From CAVVIG01 sp050249955 (lineage in GTDB: Bacteria; Acidobacteriota; Vicinamibacteria; Vicinamibacterales; CAVVIG01), in the NCBI GenBank assembly GCA_050249955.1, contig JBFWPN010000012.1:62001-126000 (forward strand): 64,000 bases of DNA, written 5' to 3'. Under the pieces are notes generated by a model that was not told the DNA's origin, did not search any database, and saw only the letters and a list, made by a program, of their open reading frames with translations. The position numbers and the translations under genes were made by a program. Shown here one piece after another: positions 15,684-24,485 of the stretch (its first letter is position 1; every line of letters begins with the position of its first letter).

Positions 15684-16529
15684 TCACTGTTCCAGCACGT
15701 ACTCGCGCGACTCGACGGTTCGAGCGGCCGCCCACAGGGCCGCCCCCATCAATAGTGCCAGTGCCAGCAGGCTGGATGCTACCCCCGGCACCTCGGCGAA
15801 GGCCTGGAGCAGGACGCTGATGGCCGAATCGTCGGGCATTCCGTGCGGCACGAGCGCCTGGAGATAGTAGGCCACCGTCATCCGCTTGAGGTAGCCCGGG
15901 AACAGGAGCACGGCCGGTTCCCAGCCGAGCACGAACACCAGGCCGGCCACCAGCGGCCGGCGCACCCGCGCCCCCACCCAGGCGAACACCGCCCCGTAGG
16001 TGGCCAGGCCCGCGGCCAGCATCCCGAGGTCGGCCACCAGCGACGGGAACATCGCGGCCACCGACCCGCCGCCCATCGGCACCATCAGGAAGAAGACCAC
16101 CACCACCGAGGGGAGGATGAGCAGGACCGTGCAGGCCAGGTACGCGACGAACTTGCCCACCAGCACGGCACCCCTCGGGATCGGTCGCGTGAACAGGTAG
16201 GTGATGGTCCGGTCCTCGACCTCGTCGGCGATGAGCGCCGTGCCGTAGAACACCCCCAGGATCGGGACGATGAACCGGACGTAGAGCAGCCAGATCATCA
16301 GGCCAAAGATCCCCGCGCCGCTCACCGACGCGCCGTTGATCCGCAGCGACTCCGCCGGCGCCAGCATCCAGGCCAGACGGCTGATGAGTGCCAGCAGCAC
16401 GGGCCCGCCAACCAGCAGGGCCAGGAAGATGGACCGGCGCGACCACAGCATCTCCCCGAGCGAGAGGTCGAAGATGCGCAGGACAGCGGCACCGAACGAC
16501 AGGCGGGCGCGTGGCGCGGGCGTCATCAC
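15684..16529 (-). CDS. ABC-2-type transporter permease
   Basis: This 281-residue integral membrane protein has six predicted helices and the ABC-2 pattern: a first helix near SRRSIFLALLVGGPVLLAL and the conserved cytoplasmic stretch ALIADEVEDRTITYLFTRPIPRG that couples permease to ATPase. Its GTG start overlaps the stop of the ATPase gene before it by four bases, so the two are translationally coupled. With that ATPase it probably forms an exporter; the substrate is unknown. Confidence 0.85.
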   Translation of the reverse strand: MMTPAPRARLSFGAAVLRIFDLSLGEMLWSRRSIFLALLVGGPVLLALISRLAWMLAPAESLRINGASVSGAGIFGLMIWLLYVRFIVPILGVFYGTALIADEVEDRTITYLFTRPIPRGAVLVGKFVAYLACTVLLILPSVVVVFFLMVPMGGGSVAAMFPSLVADLGMLAAGLATYGAVFAWVGARVRRPLVAGLVFVLGWEPAVLLFPGYLKRMTVAYYLQALVPHGMPDDSAISVLLQAFAEVPGVASSLLALALLMGAALWAAARTVESREYVLEQ

Positions 16530-17443
16530 TTCACCAGGTATTCGAAGACAGCCTGCAGGTTGTCGTCCGGAGAGGTGACCTCACGGATGGCGCCGAACTC
16601 GCTCGACGCGGCCATGGCGGTCAGCCGGGCGTAGAAGGCGTCAGGCTTCCCCGTCTGTACGATCACCGCATCATCCTCGAACCGGAGGCTGAGCACATGG
16701 TCGGAGGCGAGGAACTCCCGCGCAAGTGCGCGCGGCTGGGCCGCACGGATGTGCACGGTGTGGGGATGTTCGTCGATGAGGTCACGGATCTGGTGCACAT
16801 CGCCCTCGGCCAGGATGCGCCCCTGGTTGATGAGGAGGATGTTCGACGTCATCGACTCGATTTCGTGGAGGATATGGCTCGACACGATCACGCTGCGGCC
16901 GGCCCGGCCCCACTCGCGAATCAGCTTGATGGTCTTCCGGCGCGCCAGCGGGTCCATGCCCGACAGCGGTTCGTCGAGGATGAGCAGTTCGGGGTCGTGC
17001 GCCAGCGCCTGCGCCAGCTTGACCCGCTGCCGCATGCCCTTGCTGTAGGCGCCGATCTTCTTGTCCGCCGCATCGGAGAGGTCGACCATGGCCAGCGCGC
17101 GACGGGCCGCCGCCGTGGCGTCGGCATCCGACCCGCCGTTCAGGCGCAGGAGCGCGGTCACCCACTCGAGCCCGGTCATCCGCTCATAGAAGGCGTCCTG
17201 CTCCGGGCAGAAGCCGATCCGGAAGTACAGGTCGGGATGCCGCCAGATCGGCTCGCCGAGCACGGTGATGCTCCCCTTGCTCGGCTTCAACTGGCCCGTA
17301 ATCAGCTTCATGAAGGTCGACTTGCCGGCGCCGTTCGGCCCGAGCAGGCCCGTGATGCCCGGCGGCACCGTGAGCGTCACGTCGTTCAGGCCAATCACCT
17401 GCCCGTACCACTTCGAGACATGCTCGGCCGTGACGACGCTCAC
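16526..17443 (-). CDS. ABC transporter ATP-binding protein
   Basis: This 305-residue ATPase drives the adjacent permease. It shows Walker A GPNGAGKST (about 36-44), Q-loop region FCPEQD, signature YSKGMRQRV, Walker B LLILDEPLSGMD and the switch histidine in IVSSHIL. A C-terminal domain of about 90 residues, common in ABC-2 export ATPases, follows. The GTG start at 17443 overlaps the stop of the preceding permease by four bases. The set is 18283-19215 (ATPase), 17440-18279 (permease), this gene, and 15684-16529 (permease): two ATPase/permease pairs in one operon. Confidence 0.9.
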   Translation of the reverse strand: MSVVTAEHVSKWYGQVIGLNDVTLTVPPGITGLLGPNGAGKSTFMKLITGQLKPSKGSITVLGEPIWRHPDLYFRIGFCPEQDAFYERMTGLEWVTALLRLNGGSDADATAAARRALAMVDLSDAADKKIGAYSKGMRQRVKLAQALAHDPELLILDEPLSGMDPLARRKTIKLIREWGRAGRSVIVSSHILHEIESMTSNILLINQGRILAEGDVHQIRDLIDEHPHTVHIRAAQPRALAREFLASDHVLSLRFEDDAVIVQTGKPDAFYARLTAMAASSEFGAIREVTSPDDNLQAVFEYLVK

Positions 17444-18279
17444 GCCACCACCTCCATGCCGCGCACCCGGCGGTCCAGGACGTATGCCGACGCGGCCATG
17501 AGCAGGACGATGACGGCGAACGCGCTCCAGACCGGCATGTCGAAGCGTGGCTGCAGGCGGAAGATCGCGTCGCCAATCTGCTGCAGGTCGAGCGGCACCG
17601 AGAGCCACGCCATCGACGAGTCGCGGGTGATGCCGCGCACGATCCCGTAGATGGCCTGCGAGAAGAAGATCAGCCCGGCGTACAACACGCCGACGTAGCG
17701 GCTGCTGCGCGAGAGGGACGAGAGTGCGAGCATCGCGAGCGAGACGGCCGTCACCTGGATGAGCGAGAAGATCGTGATGGCCGGGAGCAGGAAGAGGTGC
17801 TGCACGAAGAACGAGAAGCTGCCGGCGAACATCACCTGGATGACGAGCAGCAGCACCGCCGGCAGCCAGGTGACCAGCAGGAGGACGATCAGCAGGATGG
17901 CGAACTTGCCGAAGATGTACTCGAGCCGGGTCAGCGGCTTGGAGAGGTAGATCTGCAGGGCGTTGGCCCGCCGATCGTTCGCAATGAGCCCCGTGCCGGC
18001 ATAGACGGTGATGAAGAACAGGAACACCTCCTGCTGCAGAAGGAAGCTCCTGAACATCGCGGCGTCCGGCGCGAGGAACTGGGCCTGCGGGAGGTTGGTG
18101 GCCGCATAGATTTGGACGGCGCGGACCAGGAAGGGGACCCACGACAGGAGCAGCAGGCCGAGGAACGCCCGTTTCGCGAAGAGCGTGCGGATGCCCGCTC
18201 GCGCGATGACCCACCAGGCCCGGCCGGCCTGCGCGCGCGGCCCGGTGTAGCGCCGGTACCCCTGGTCGTGGATGGGCAT
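17440..18279 (-). CDS. ABC-2-type transporter permease
   Basis: This 279-residue permease has a conserved basic N-terminus (IHDQGYRRYTGPR) and about six membrane helices. The coupling segment GLIANDRRANALQIYLSKPLTR is the counterpart of that in the second permease gene. Start and stop overlap or nearly touch its neighbours (three bases behind the upstream ATPase, four-base overlap with the downstream one), showing a tight operon. The exported compound is unknown; such pairs in soil bacteria often export lipids, antibiotics or copper-related factors, but nothing here decides. Confidence 0.85.
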   Translation of the reverse strand: MPIHDQGYRRYTGPRAQAGRAWWVIARAGIRTLFAKRAFLGLLLLSWVPFLVRAVQIYAATNLPQAQFLAPDAAMFRSFLLQQEVFLFFITVYAGTGLIANDRRANALQIYLSKPLTRLEYIFGKFAILLIVLLLVTWLPAVLLLVIQVMFAGSFSFFVQHLFLLPAITIFSLIQVTAVSLAMLALSSLSRSSRYVGVLYAGLIFFSQAIYGIVRGITRDSSMAWLSVPLDLQQIGDAIFRLQPRFDMPVWSAFAVIVLLMAASAYVLDRRVRGMEVVA

Positions 18280-18282
18280 GCG

Positions 18283-19215
18283 CTAGTCCTCCCCCACGGC
18301 CTGGGCGAACACGTCCTCGAGCGTCGGCACGCTCGGCCGGAGATGGCGGACCTGCACCTGCCCGGCCGCCGCCAGCGCGAAGATGCGGTGCGCCCCTTCC
18401 TCGCCCGGCACGAACACCCGCATCACGTCATCGTCGGTGGCATGGCATTCGAGGCCGGCCGCCCGGAGCGTCGCCACGAAGTCCGGAACGCCCGCAGGCG
18501 CCTTCACGCGCAGCTCGAAGACCTGGCCGCGCGGCTGCTTGAGCCCCTCGATCGGTCCCTGGGCGGCCACGCGCCCCTTGTCCATCACGACGACGTTGGT
18601 GCACGTGTACTCGATGTCGGGCAGCAGGTGCGAGGAGACGATGACGTTGACCCCCTTGTTGTGGGCGAGGTCGCGGACCAGTTCCAGCATCTCGTCCCGG
18701 CCCCTGGGGTCCATGCCGTTGGTCGGCTCGTCGAGGAAGAGCAGGTCGGGATCGTGCACCAGGGCCTGTGCGAGCTTGATGCGCTGCTTCATGCCGGTGG
18801 AGTAGGTTTCCACGTTGCGGTAGCGCGCTTCGCCGAGCCCGACATAGAACAGCACCTCGTGCGCACGCTGCATCGCATCGACCCGGGGAAGGCCGGAGAG
18901 TTCGGCGCAGTACGCGACGAAGCTGACGGCGTTCATGCCCGGGATGTGGGCGTCGTTCTCCGGCATGTAGCCGACGCGCGCGCGAATCTCGAGGGGCGCG
19001 GCCGTGACGTCGAGCCCGAGCACGTGCATGCGGCCCGCCACCGGCACGACGAACCCGAGCAGCGACTTGATCATCGTGCTCTTGCCGGCGCCGTTCGGGC
19101 CGAGCAGCCCGACCGCACCGGCACCGAAGGCGATCGAGACCTCCCGGAGCGCGGTCTGCGTGCCGTATTGGACCGTCACCCCTTCCAGGGTGACGACCGG
19201 TGCGGGCTCAGCCAT
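18283..19215 (-). CDS. ABC transporter ATP-binding protein
   Basis: This is a second ABC-2 type ATPase of 310 residues. Walker A GPNGAGKST, the Q-loop around YMPENDAHI, signature YSTGMKQRI, Walker B LLFLDEPTNGMD and switch His in IVSSHLL are intact. The ATG at 19215 is the most conserved start; the frame is open to 19272 upstream, which would add about 19 residues without family support. It heads the four-gene export operon. Confidence 0.9.
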   Translation of the reverse strand: MAEPAPVVTLEGVTVQYGTQTALREVSIAFGAGAVGLLGPNGAGKSTMIKSLLGFVVPVAGRMHVLGLDVTAAPLEIRARVGYMPENDAHIPGMNAVSFVAYCAELSGLPRVDAMQRAHEVLFYVGLGEARYRNVETYSTGMKQRIKLAQALVHDPDLLFLDEPTNGMDPRGRDEMLELVRDLAHNKGVNVIVSSHLLPDIEYTCTNVVVMDKGRVAAQGPIEGLKQPRGQVFELRVKAPAGVPDFVATLRAAGLECHATDDDVMRVFVPGEEGAHRIFALAAAGQVQVRHLRPSVPTLEDVFAQAVGED

Positions 19216-19243
19216 CTCTGGAGCAGTAGACGGAAGTGGCGTC

Positions 19244-19822
19244 CTAGAGGTTTCCACGCAGGCCGAGTGCATCGGCCTGCCCGCGCATGAACCCGATGAC
19301 GTTGCCGATGTGCTGGTCGAGCGGCAGTCCGAGCAGGGCCGCGCCGGCGCGCAGGTCGTCGCGGTTCACGGCCCGGGCGAATGCCTTGTCCTTCATCCGC
19401 TTCACGACCGACGCTGCCTCGAGGTCGAGAATGCTGCGGCTGGGCCGCACGAGCGAGGCCGCCGTCACGAAGCCGGCCATCTCGTCGCACGCGAACAGTG
19501 TCTTCTCGAGCAGGCTCTCGCGCGACACGCCGGTGTAATCCGCGTGGGACAGGATCGCGCGCGTCACCCACCCGGGGTAGCCGAGCCCCGCCAGGATCTC
19601 GACGCCCCTGTACGGATGGTCGTCGAGCGAGGGCCAGCGTTCGTAGTCGAAGTCGTGCAGCAGGGCCACGATGCCCCAGCCCTGCTCGTCTTCACCGAAC
19701 TGCCGCGCGTACCCGCGCACTGCCGCCTCGACCGCCAGGGCATGCTTCAACAGGCTGTCGCCCTTCGTGTACTCGGTCAGCAGCGTCCAGGCGTCAGCGC
19801 GCGTGAGGTTCGTGTCAGCCAC
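19244..19822 (-). CDS. HD-domain phosphohydrolase
   Basis: This 192-residue protein carries an HD metal-binding motif: first His in LKHALAVEAAV, the HD pair in ALLHDFDYERWP, His in LSHADYTG and the final Asp in ACDEMAG. HD-domain enzymes of this length hydrolyse nucleotide or sugar phosphates; the substrate is not known. The GTG at 19822 is the best start, only two bases after the GltS stop codon, so the gene is co-transcribed with gltS and probably translationally coupled. Confidence 0.85.
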   Translation of the reverse strand: MADTNLTRADAWTLLTEYTKGDSLLKHALAVEAAVRGYARQFGEDEQGWGIVALLHDFDYERWPSLDDHPYRGVEILAGLGYPGWVTRAILSHADYTGVSRESLLEKTLFACDEMAGFVTAASLVRPSRSILDLEAASVVKRMKDKAFARAVNRDDLRAGAALLGLPLDQHIGNVIGFMRGQADALGLRGNL

Positions 19823-19824
19823 GG

Positions 19825-21051
19825 TCAGTGCACCAGGTTGATGAACGTCGTGATGATCAGGGCGTTGGTGAAGTCGATGAAGAACGCGCCCACCATGGGC
19901 ACCACGAGGAATGCGCGCGGAGCCGCCCCGAAGCGCGAGGCCAGTGCCTCCATGTTCGCGACCGCGTTTGGCGTGGCCCCAAGGCCGAACCCGCAGTGTC
20001 CCCCGGCCATCACGGCCGCGTCGTAGTCGCGTCCCATCAACCGGAAGGTCACGAAGATCGCGCATGCAGCCATCATCCCGACCTGCACGACCAGGATCAC
20101 CAGCATGGGGAGGGCGAGGTCGAGCAGCTCCCAGAGACGCAGCGACATCAGCGCCATGGCCAGGAACAGCGACAGCGCAATCGTGCCCACGTCGTCGACG
20201 ACCCTCTGCTCCACGCGGATCCATCGGAGCCACTCGTCCGCATTGCGAATCACGGCGGCCGCGATCATGGCTCCGATGTAGGCCGGAAGGGTCATGACCC
20301 GCCCGAGGAACCCACTCAGGATGCCGCCCGCCCACATGGCCACGAGCACGACGGTGAGCACCTTCAGGAGGGTGTAGGCAGTCGCCGGATCGCCGCCCGG
20401 TTCGGTGTCAATCTCCGCATCCAGGCTCTGGTAGGCGCTCGCCTTGGCCGCGACCGTGTGCCGGGCGCCGGGAGGCGTGATCCCGTGTCGGCGGATCAGC
20501 CACGTCCCGACCGGACCACCGAGCAGGCCGCCACTGACCAGGCCAAACGTCGCGGCAGCCATCGCCAGCGTCACTCCGCCGGAGAAGCCGTACTCGTCCT
20601 CCATGAGCTTGCCGAAGGCAGCGCCGGTGCCGTGCCCGCCGGTCATCGTGATGGACCCCGCAATCAGCCCCACGAGCGGCTCGACCCCCAGGAGGCGCGC
20701 CAGCACCACCCCCACGCCGTTCTGCGCCACGGCCAGCGCGGACGCCAGCACCCAGAACGTCAGGACCTGCGGGCCACCCACACGCACGAGCGAGAGGCTC
20801 GCGCCCAGGCCGATGGTGGTGAAGAACGCGATCATCATCGGCGCCTGGAGCGTGGTGTCGAACTCGAAGGACACGACCCCGCGCAGCCGCAGCAGGAGCG
20901 CGACCGCCGCGAACACGAACCCGCCGACCACCGCCGCCGGGATGTTGTACCGATCGAGCTGGGAAATGCGCCGCCGCACGCCGTAGCCGGCGAACAGCAC
21001 GAGTGCCGCGACGGCAAGAGTCTGGATCATGTCCAGTCGGATGGTAGGCAC
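19825..21051 (-). CDS. gltS: Sodium/glutamate symporter
   Basis: This secondary carrier takes up glutamate with sodium at the cytoplasmic membrane. The protein has about ten helices and the family landmarks RYNIPAAVVGGF, FFTTIGLGASL, TGGHGTGAAFG and, in the second half, GHCGFGLGATPNAVANM. GTG 21051 (408 residues) gives an N-terminus (TIRLDMIQTLA) like the family; ATG 21030 is seven codons later and gives 401 residues, the length of the E. coli protein. Neither has a good ribosome binding site. It is transcribed away from the APC permease gene that starts at 21137. Confidence 0.9.
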   Translation of the reverse strand: MPTIRLDMIQTLAVAALVLFAGYGVRRRISQLDRYNIPAAVVGGFVFAAVALLLRLRGVVSFEFDTTLQAPMMIAFFTTIGLGASLSLVRVGGPQVLTFWVLASALAVAQNGVGVVLARLLGVEPLVGLIAGSITMTGGHGTGAAFGKLMEDEYGFSGGVTLAMAAATFGLVSGGLLGGPVGTWLIRRHGITPPGARHTVAAKASAYQSLDAEIDTEPGGDPATAYTLLKVLTVVLVAMWAGGILSGFLGRVMTLPAYIGAMIAAAVIRNADEWLRWIRVEQRVVDDVGTIALSLFLAMALMSLRLWELLDLALPMLVILVVQVGMMAACAIFVTFRLMGRDYDAAVMAGGHCGFGLGATPNAVANMEALASRFGAAPRAFLVVPMVGAFFIDFTNALIITTFINLVH

Positions 21052-21136
21052 AGCCGAACGTTTCCGCGGCCAGTGGCGCCGCGACCGCATGATATATTCC
21101 GGCGGCAGGCGGCACAACCGAGGAGCGCCCCACCAC

Positions 21137-22630
21137 GTGACCAGCCGAACCACCCCCACCGACCAGACGCACGCCACCGGCCTCGACACCGAGTTCACGC
21201 GAGGCCTCGGCCTCTACGACTCGACGATGGTCGTCATCGGGTCGATGATCGGCTCCGGCATCTTCCTGGTGTCCGCCGACATGGCGCGGACCATCGGAAG
21301 CCCGGGCTGGCTGCTCGTGGGCTGGCTGATCGCGGGCGTGCTCACCATCACCGCCGCGCTCTCCTACGGCGAGCTGGCCGCGATGATGCCACGCGCAGGC
21401 GGTCAGTACGTGTACCTGCGGGAGGCGTTCTCCCCCATCTGGGGCTTCCTCTACGGGTGGACGCTCTTCCTGGTCATCCAGAGTGGCACGATTGCCGCCG
21501 TGGCGGTCGGCTTCGCGCGCTACTCCGGCGTCCTCATCCCGTGGATTTCCGAGGACCGCTACCTCGTCTCCCCGGTGCACCTCACGTCAGGCTACGCCCT
21601 CTCGCTCTCCACGGCGCAGTTCGTCGGGGTGCTGCTGATTGCCCTCCTCACCTGGACGAACACCCGCGGGCTCGAGTACGGCCGCATCATCCAGAACATC
21701 TTCACCACGACCAAGGGCGGCGCGCTCGTGGCGCTGATCCTGGCCGGCATCCTGATGGGACGCAACACGGCCGCGGTGTCCGACAACTTCGGCGACCTGT
21801 GGACGGTGCGCGGAGCCTCGGACATCGTGCCAGGCCTCAGCGCCGTGTCGGCGTTCGGCCTGTTCATTGCCCTGTGCGTTGCCCAGACCGGCTCGCTCTT
21901 CTCGGCCGACGCCTGGAACAACATCACGTTCACCGCCGGTGAAGTGAAGGACCCGCGGCGGAACATCCCGCTCTCGCTCGCGCTCGGCACCGCGGTCGTC
22001 ATCGGCCTCTACCTCCTGGCGAACGTCGCCTACCTCTCGGCGCTCACCTTCCCGCAGGTGCAGCATGCGGCGGCGGACCGGGTGGCCAGCGCCACGCTGG
22101 ACGTCGTCTTCCCCGGTGCAGGCGCGGCGATCATGGCGGTGGGCATCATGATCTCCACCTTCGGCTGCAACAACGGCCTGATCCTGGCCGGGGCGCGGGC
22201 CTACTATGCGATGGCGAAGGACGGGCTCTTCTTCAGGTCTGCCGGCGAGCTGAACGACGCGAGGGTGCCGGCGTGGGGGCTGGTGCTCCAGGGGGTGTGG
22301 TCGGCCATCCTCGTCCTGCCCCGCACCTACAACCCGGGCACGGGCGCCTACGGCAACCTGTACAGCAACCTGCTGGACTACGTCGTGTCGGCCGCGCTGA
22401 TTTTCTACGTCCTGACGATCCTCGGCGTCTTCCGCCTCCGCACGACCCGCCCTGACGTCGAGCGGCCGTATCGAGCCTTCGGCTATCCGGTCGTTCCGGC
22501 GCTGTACGTCGCCGGTGCCCTGACGATCCTGCTCGTGCTGTTCGCCTATCGCCCATCGACCACATGGCCGGGGCTCGCGATCGTGCTGCTCGGCGTGCCG
22601 GTCTACTTCTCGTGGCGCACGGGCGCCTGA
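21137..22630 (+). CDS. APC-family amino acid permease
   Basis: This 497-residue, roughly 12-helix protein belongs to the amino acid/polyamine/organocation superfamily. Helix 1 contains VVIGSMIGSGIFLV, the substrate-binding unwound segment, and helix 3 onwards matches (ELAAMMPRAGGQYVYLREAF). The sequence resembles LAT-type or yfnA-like permeases; specificity cannot be called. The GTG at 21137 has AGGAG 11 bases upstream. A TATATT-like hexamer near 21091 may be the promoter. It is divergent from gltS. Confidence 0.88.
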   Translation: MTSRTTPTDQTHATGLDTEFTRGLGLYDSTMVVIGSMIGSGIFLVSADMARTIGSPGWLLVGWLIAGVLTITAALSYGELAAMMPRAGGQYVYLREAFSPIWGFLYGWTLFLVIQSGTIAAVAVGFARYSGVLIPWISEDRYLVSPVHLTSGYALSLSTAQFVGVLLIALLTWTNTRGLEYGRIIQNIFTTTKGGALVALILAGILMGRNTAAVSDNFGDLWTVRGASDIVPGLSAVSAFGLFIALCVAQTGSLFSADAWNNITFTAGEVKDPRRNIPLSLALGTAVVIGLYLLANVAYLSALTFPQVQHAAADRVASATLDVVFPGAGAAIMAVGIMISTFGCNNGLILAGARAYYAMAKDGLFFRSAGELNDARVPAWGLVLQGVWSAILVLPRTYNPGTGAYGNLYSNLLDYVVSAALIFYVLTILGVFRLRTTRPDVERPYRAFGYPVVPALYVAGALTILLVLFAYRPSTTWPGLAIVLLGVPVYFSWRTGA

Positions 22631-22652
22631 GGCGGCGCCCGGACGAGGGGCG

Positions 22653-23567
22653 CTACCGAAGCCGACGCGCGAGCACCTTCACGCCCTTCGCGCGGACCTT
22701 GACCTCGACCCGCTGCAGCCGCCTGGACTCCGACACCGGCCAGTACCCCAGCACGTAGTAATTCGACGCGTCGCTCAGCACCCGCTCGATGGCGGGTCCG
22801 ATGTCGTAGGCCATCGGGAACACCTCGCCACCGGTCGCCTCCGGCAGCCCGCTGAACCGGCCGGGTCGCCCGGCCACGAGGCCGTACACCGCCACGTTCG
22901 CCTTCGCCGCCTCGGTCACCGTCGACATCCACAACGACTCGAACGAACGGGGCGCCGACGGGAACGGCTCGGGCAGGTTGCAGATGAAGGGTGCGCCGAT
23001 ACACAGGATGATTCGCCGCCTGGCTGTGTTCAGCGTGATGCCGGCCGTGACGGCAGACACACGCTCGAGCACCTCGCCGTTCGTCGACCAGAGGGAGAAC
23101 GGCCACGAGCCCGCCCGGTACGCCGCAATGCGCTCTTCCGCCGCAATGCGATCCCCATAGGGCTCGTCCTCCTTCGCGTGCAGCCGCACCACCGGCATGT
23201 CGTCCCGCGGATTCGCGTTGCCGACGATGGCACGCGCGATCGTCTGGATGGTCGACGTGCCGGTGGGCACGACGCCGGTGTCGTCCAGGAGAATCACGAT
23301 CGTCCGTCCGGAGTCGGGATCGCGCGGGTCGGGGCCGGTGAACTCGCGGAAGGTGGAGACGGTCACGGTCTTGCCGCCGTCCTTCACCGTGAAGTCTTCC
23401 TTCGTGAGCCCGTGCACCGGCTGGCCCTTCCGGTCGACCACGACCACGTCCAGCTCGACGAAGTCGCCCGCGGGCGCGCCGATCCGCATCTGCGTGGAGA
23501 CCGGCACCACCAGCACCAGCAGCGAGAGCACGAGCGCAGCCGCGATCCGTGCCATGGACGCGCTCAA
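22653..23567 (-). CDS. Secreted VWFA-related protein (acidobacterial type)
   Basis: This 304-residue exported protein has a signal peptide (about 1-25) and the VWFA-related domain that is strongly expanded in Acidobacteriota: VELDVVVVDRKGQPVHGLTKEDF-type N-terminal beta segment, then a von Willebrand A-like fold. The metal-ion site (DxSxS) is not intact: the corresponding stretch reads ILLDDTGVVPTGTS. The C-terminus has the typical NYYVLGYWP. The function is unknown; adhesion or protein binding is a guess. It overlaps the Nudix gene by four bases. Confidence 0.85.
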   Translation of the reverse strand: MSASMARIAAALVLSLLVLVVPVSTQMRIGAPAGDFVELDVVVVDRKGQPVHGLTKEDFTVKDGGKTVTVSTFREFTGPDPRDPDSGRTIVILLDDTGVVPTGTSTIQTIARAIVGNANPRDDMPVVRLHAKEDEPYGDRIAAEERIAAYRAGSWPFSLWSTNGEVLERVSAVTAGITLNTARRRIILCIGAPFICNLPEPFPSAPRSFESLWMSTVTEAAKANVAVYGLVAGRPGRFSGLPEATGGEVFPMAYDIGPAIERVLSDASNYYVLGYWPVSESRRLQRVEVKVRAKGVKVLARRLR

Positions 23568-24007
23568 GCCTGCCCGGTCGCGAGGTCCAGCGCCTTGCAG
23601 GCCACCTCGAACGTGATCGGCTGCAGGTGATAGGCCGGCAGCTGCTCCCGCGTCGCCCAGCGTGCGTCGTCCGCGTCCGAGTGGGGCTGCAGGTCGCCAC
23701 CGATGACGGTGCAGAGGTAATCGATGAGCACGTAGTGGAACTCCACCCTGCCCTCCGCATCGCTATGGATACGATCGAGCACGTCGACGATGGGGCCGAC
23801 CGAGACGACGAGGCCGGTCTCCTCGAAGACCTCGCGCTGCACCGCGGCCGCAAGCGTCTCGCCGGTCTCCACCGCGCCGCCCGGCAGGCTCCACTCGCCC
23901 ATGAGTGGCGGGCGCCCCCTCTTCACGAGCAGCACGCGCCCCTCGTCGATGACGAGCGCCCCCACGCCCACGAACGGACGCGACGGGTAGGCGCGGTCAG
24001 AGGCCAA
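23564..24007 (-). CDS. Nudix hydrolase
   Basis: This 147-residue protein has a complete Nudix box, GX5EX7REUXEEXGU, from GGAVETGETLAAAVQREVF through EETGLVV (about residues 43-68). Nudix enzymes cleave nucleoside diphosphates linked to other groups. The opening VGVGALVIDEGRVLLVKRG is like ADP-ribose or NADH pyrophosphatases; the substrate is open. It overlaps yjbQ by 11 bases and the VWFA gene by four, so these three are one operon. Confidence 0.9.
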   Translation of the reverse strand: MASDRAYPSRPFVGVGALVIDEGRVLLVKRGRPPLMGEWSLPGGAVETGETLAAAVQREVFEETGLVVSVGPIVDVLDRIHSDAEGRVEFHYVLIDYLCTVIGGDLQPHSDADDARWATREQLPAYHLQPITFEVACKALDLATGQA

Positions 24008-24458
24008 ATGCCTTCACCACAACCCGCTTCCGCCGCTGGCCGTCGAACTCCGCGTAGAACACCTGCTCCCAGGGGCCGAGGTCGAGCGCGCCTGCCGTGA
24101 TCGGCAGCATCACCTGGTGCCCCATGATGGTCCTCTTCAGGTGCGCGTCGGCGTTGTCTTCGCCGGTCTGGTGATGCCGGTAGTTCAGCCCGGCAGGTGC
24201 CAGCTTCTCGAGCCAGACGCCGAAGTCATGAATCAACCCGTCTTCCCAGTCGTTCACGTACACACCGGCGGTGATGTGCATCGCCGAGACGAGCACCATC
24301 CCTTCACGGATACCCGACTTCGAGACGATGGCCGCCACCTGGTCCGTGATGCGGATGAACTCCTGCCGTTGACGCGTGGTGAACCACAGGTAGTCGGTGT
24401 AGACCCGTGAAGTACCTGCTGTGGCATGGATGGGCGCTGCGGGGTCGCCGGTGGCCAT
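23997..24458 (-). CDS. YjbQ/UPF0047 family protein
   Basis: This 153-residue protein belongs to the secondary thiamine-phosphate synthase (YjbQ, UPF0047) family. Conserved marks are SAMHITAGVYVND, the HHQTGEDNADAHLKR stretch and GALDLGPWEQVFYAEFDG. The E. coli member has weak thiamine phosphate synthase activity, but the physiological role is unknown. A CATAAT hexamer ends 5 bases before the ATG. The gene lies 27 bases after tsaD. Confidence 0.9.
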   Translation of the reverse strand: MATGDPAAPIHATAGTSRVYTDYLWFTTRQRQEFIRITDQVAAIVSKSGIREGMVLVSAMHITAGVYVNDWEDGLIHDFGVWLEKLAPAGLNYRHHQTGEDNADAHLKRTIMGHQVMLPITAGALDLGPWEQVFYAEFDGQRRKRVVVKAFGL

Positions 24459-24485
24459 GGGCCATTATGGCCGCAAGTGGGAACG

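Noticed and set aside
19828..21942. 704-codon plus-strand frame over gltS and into the APC permease
   Set aside because: It is antisense to gltS and out of frame with the permease; the composition is of the shadow type.
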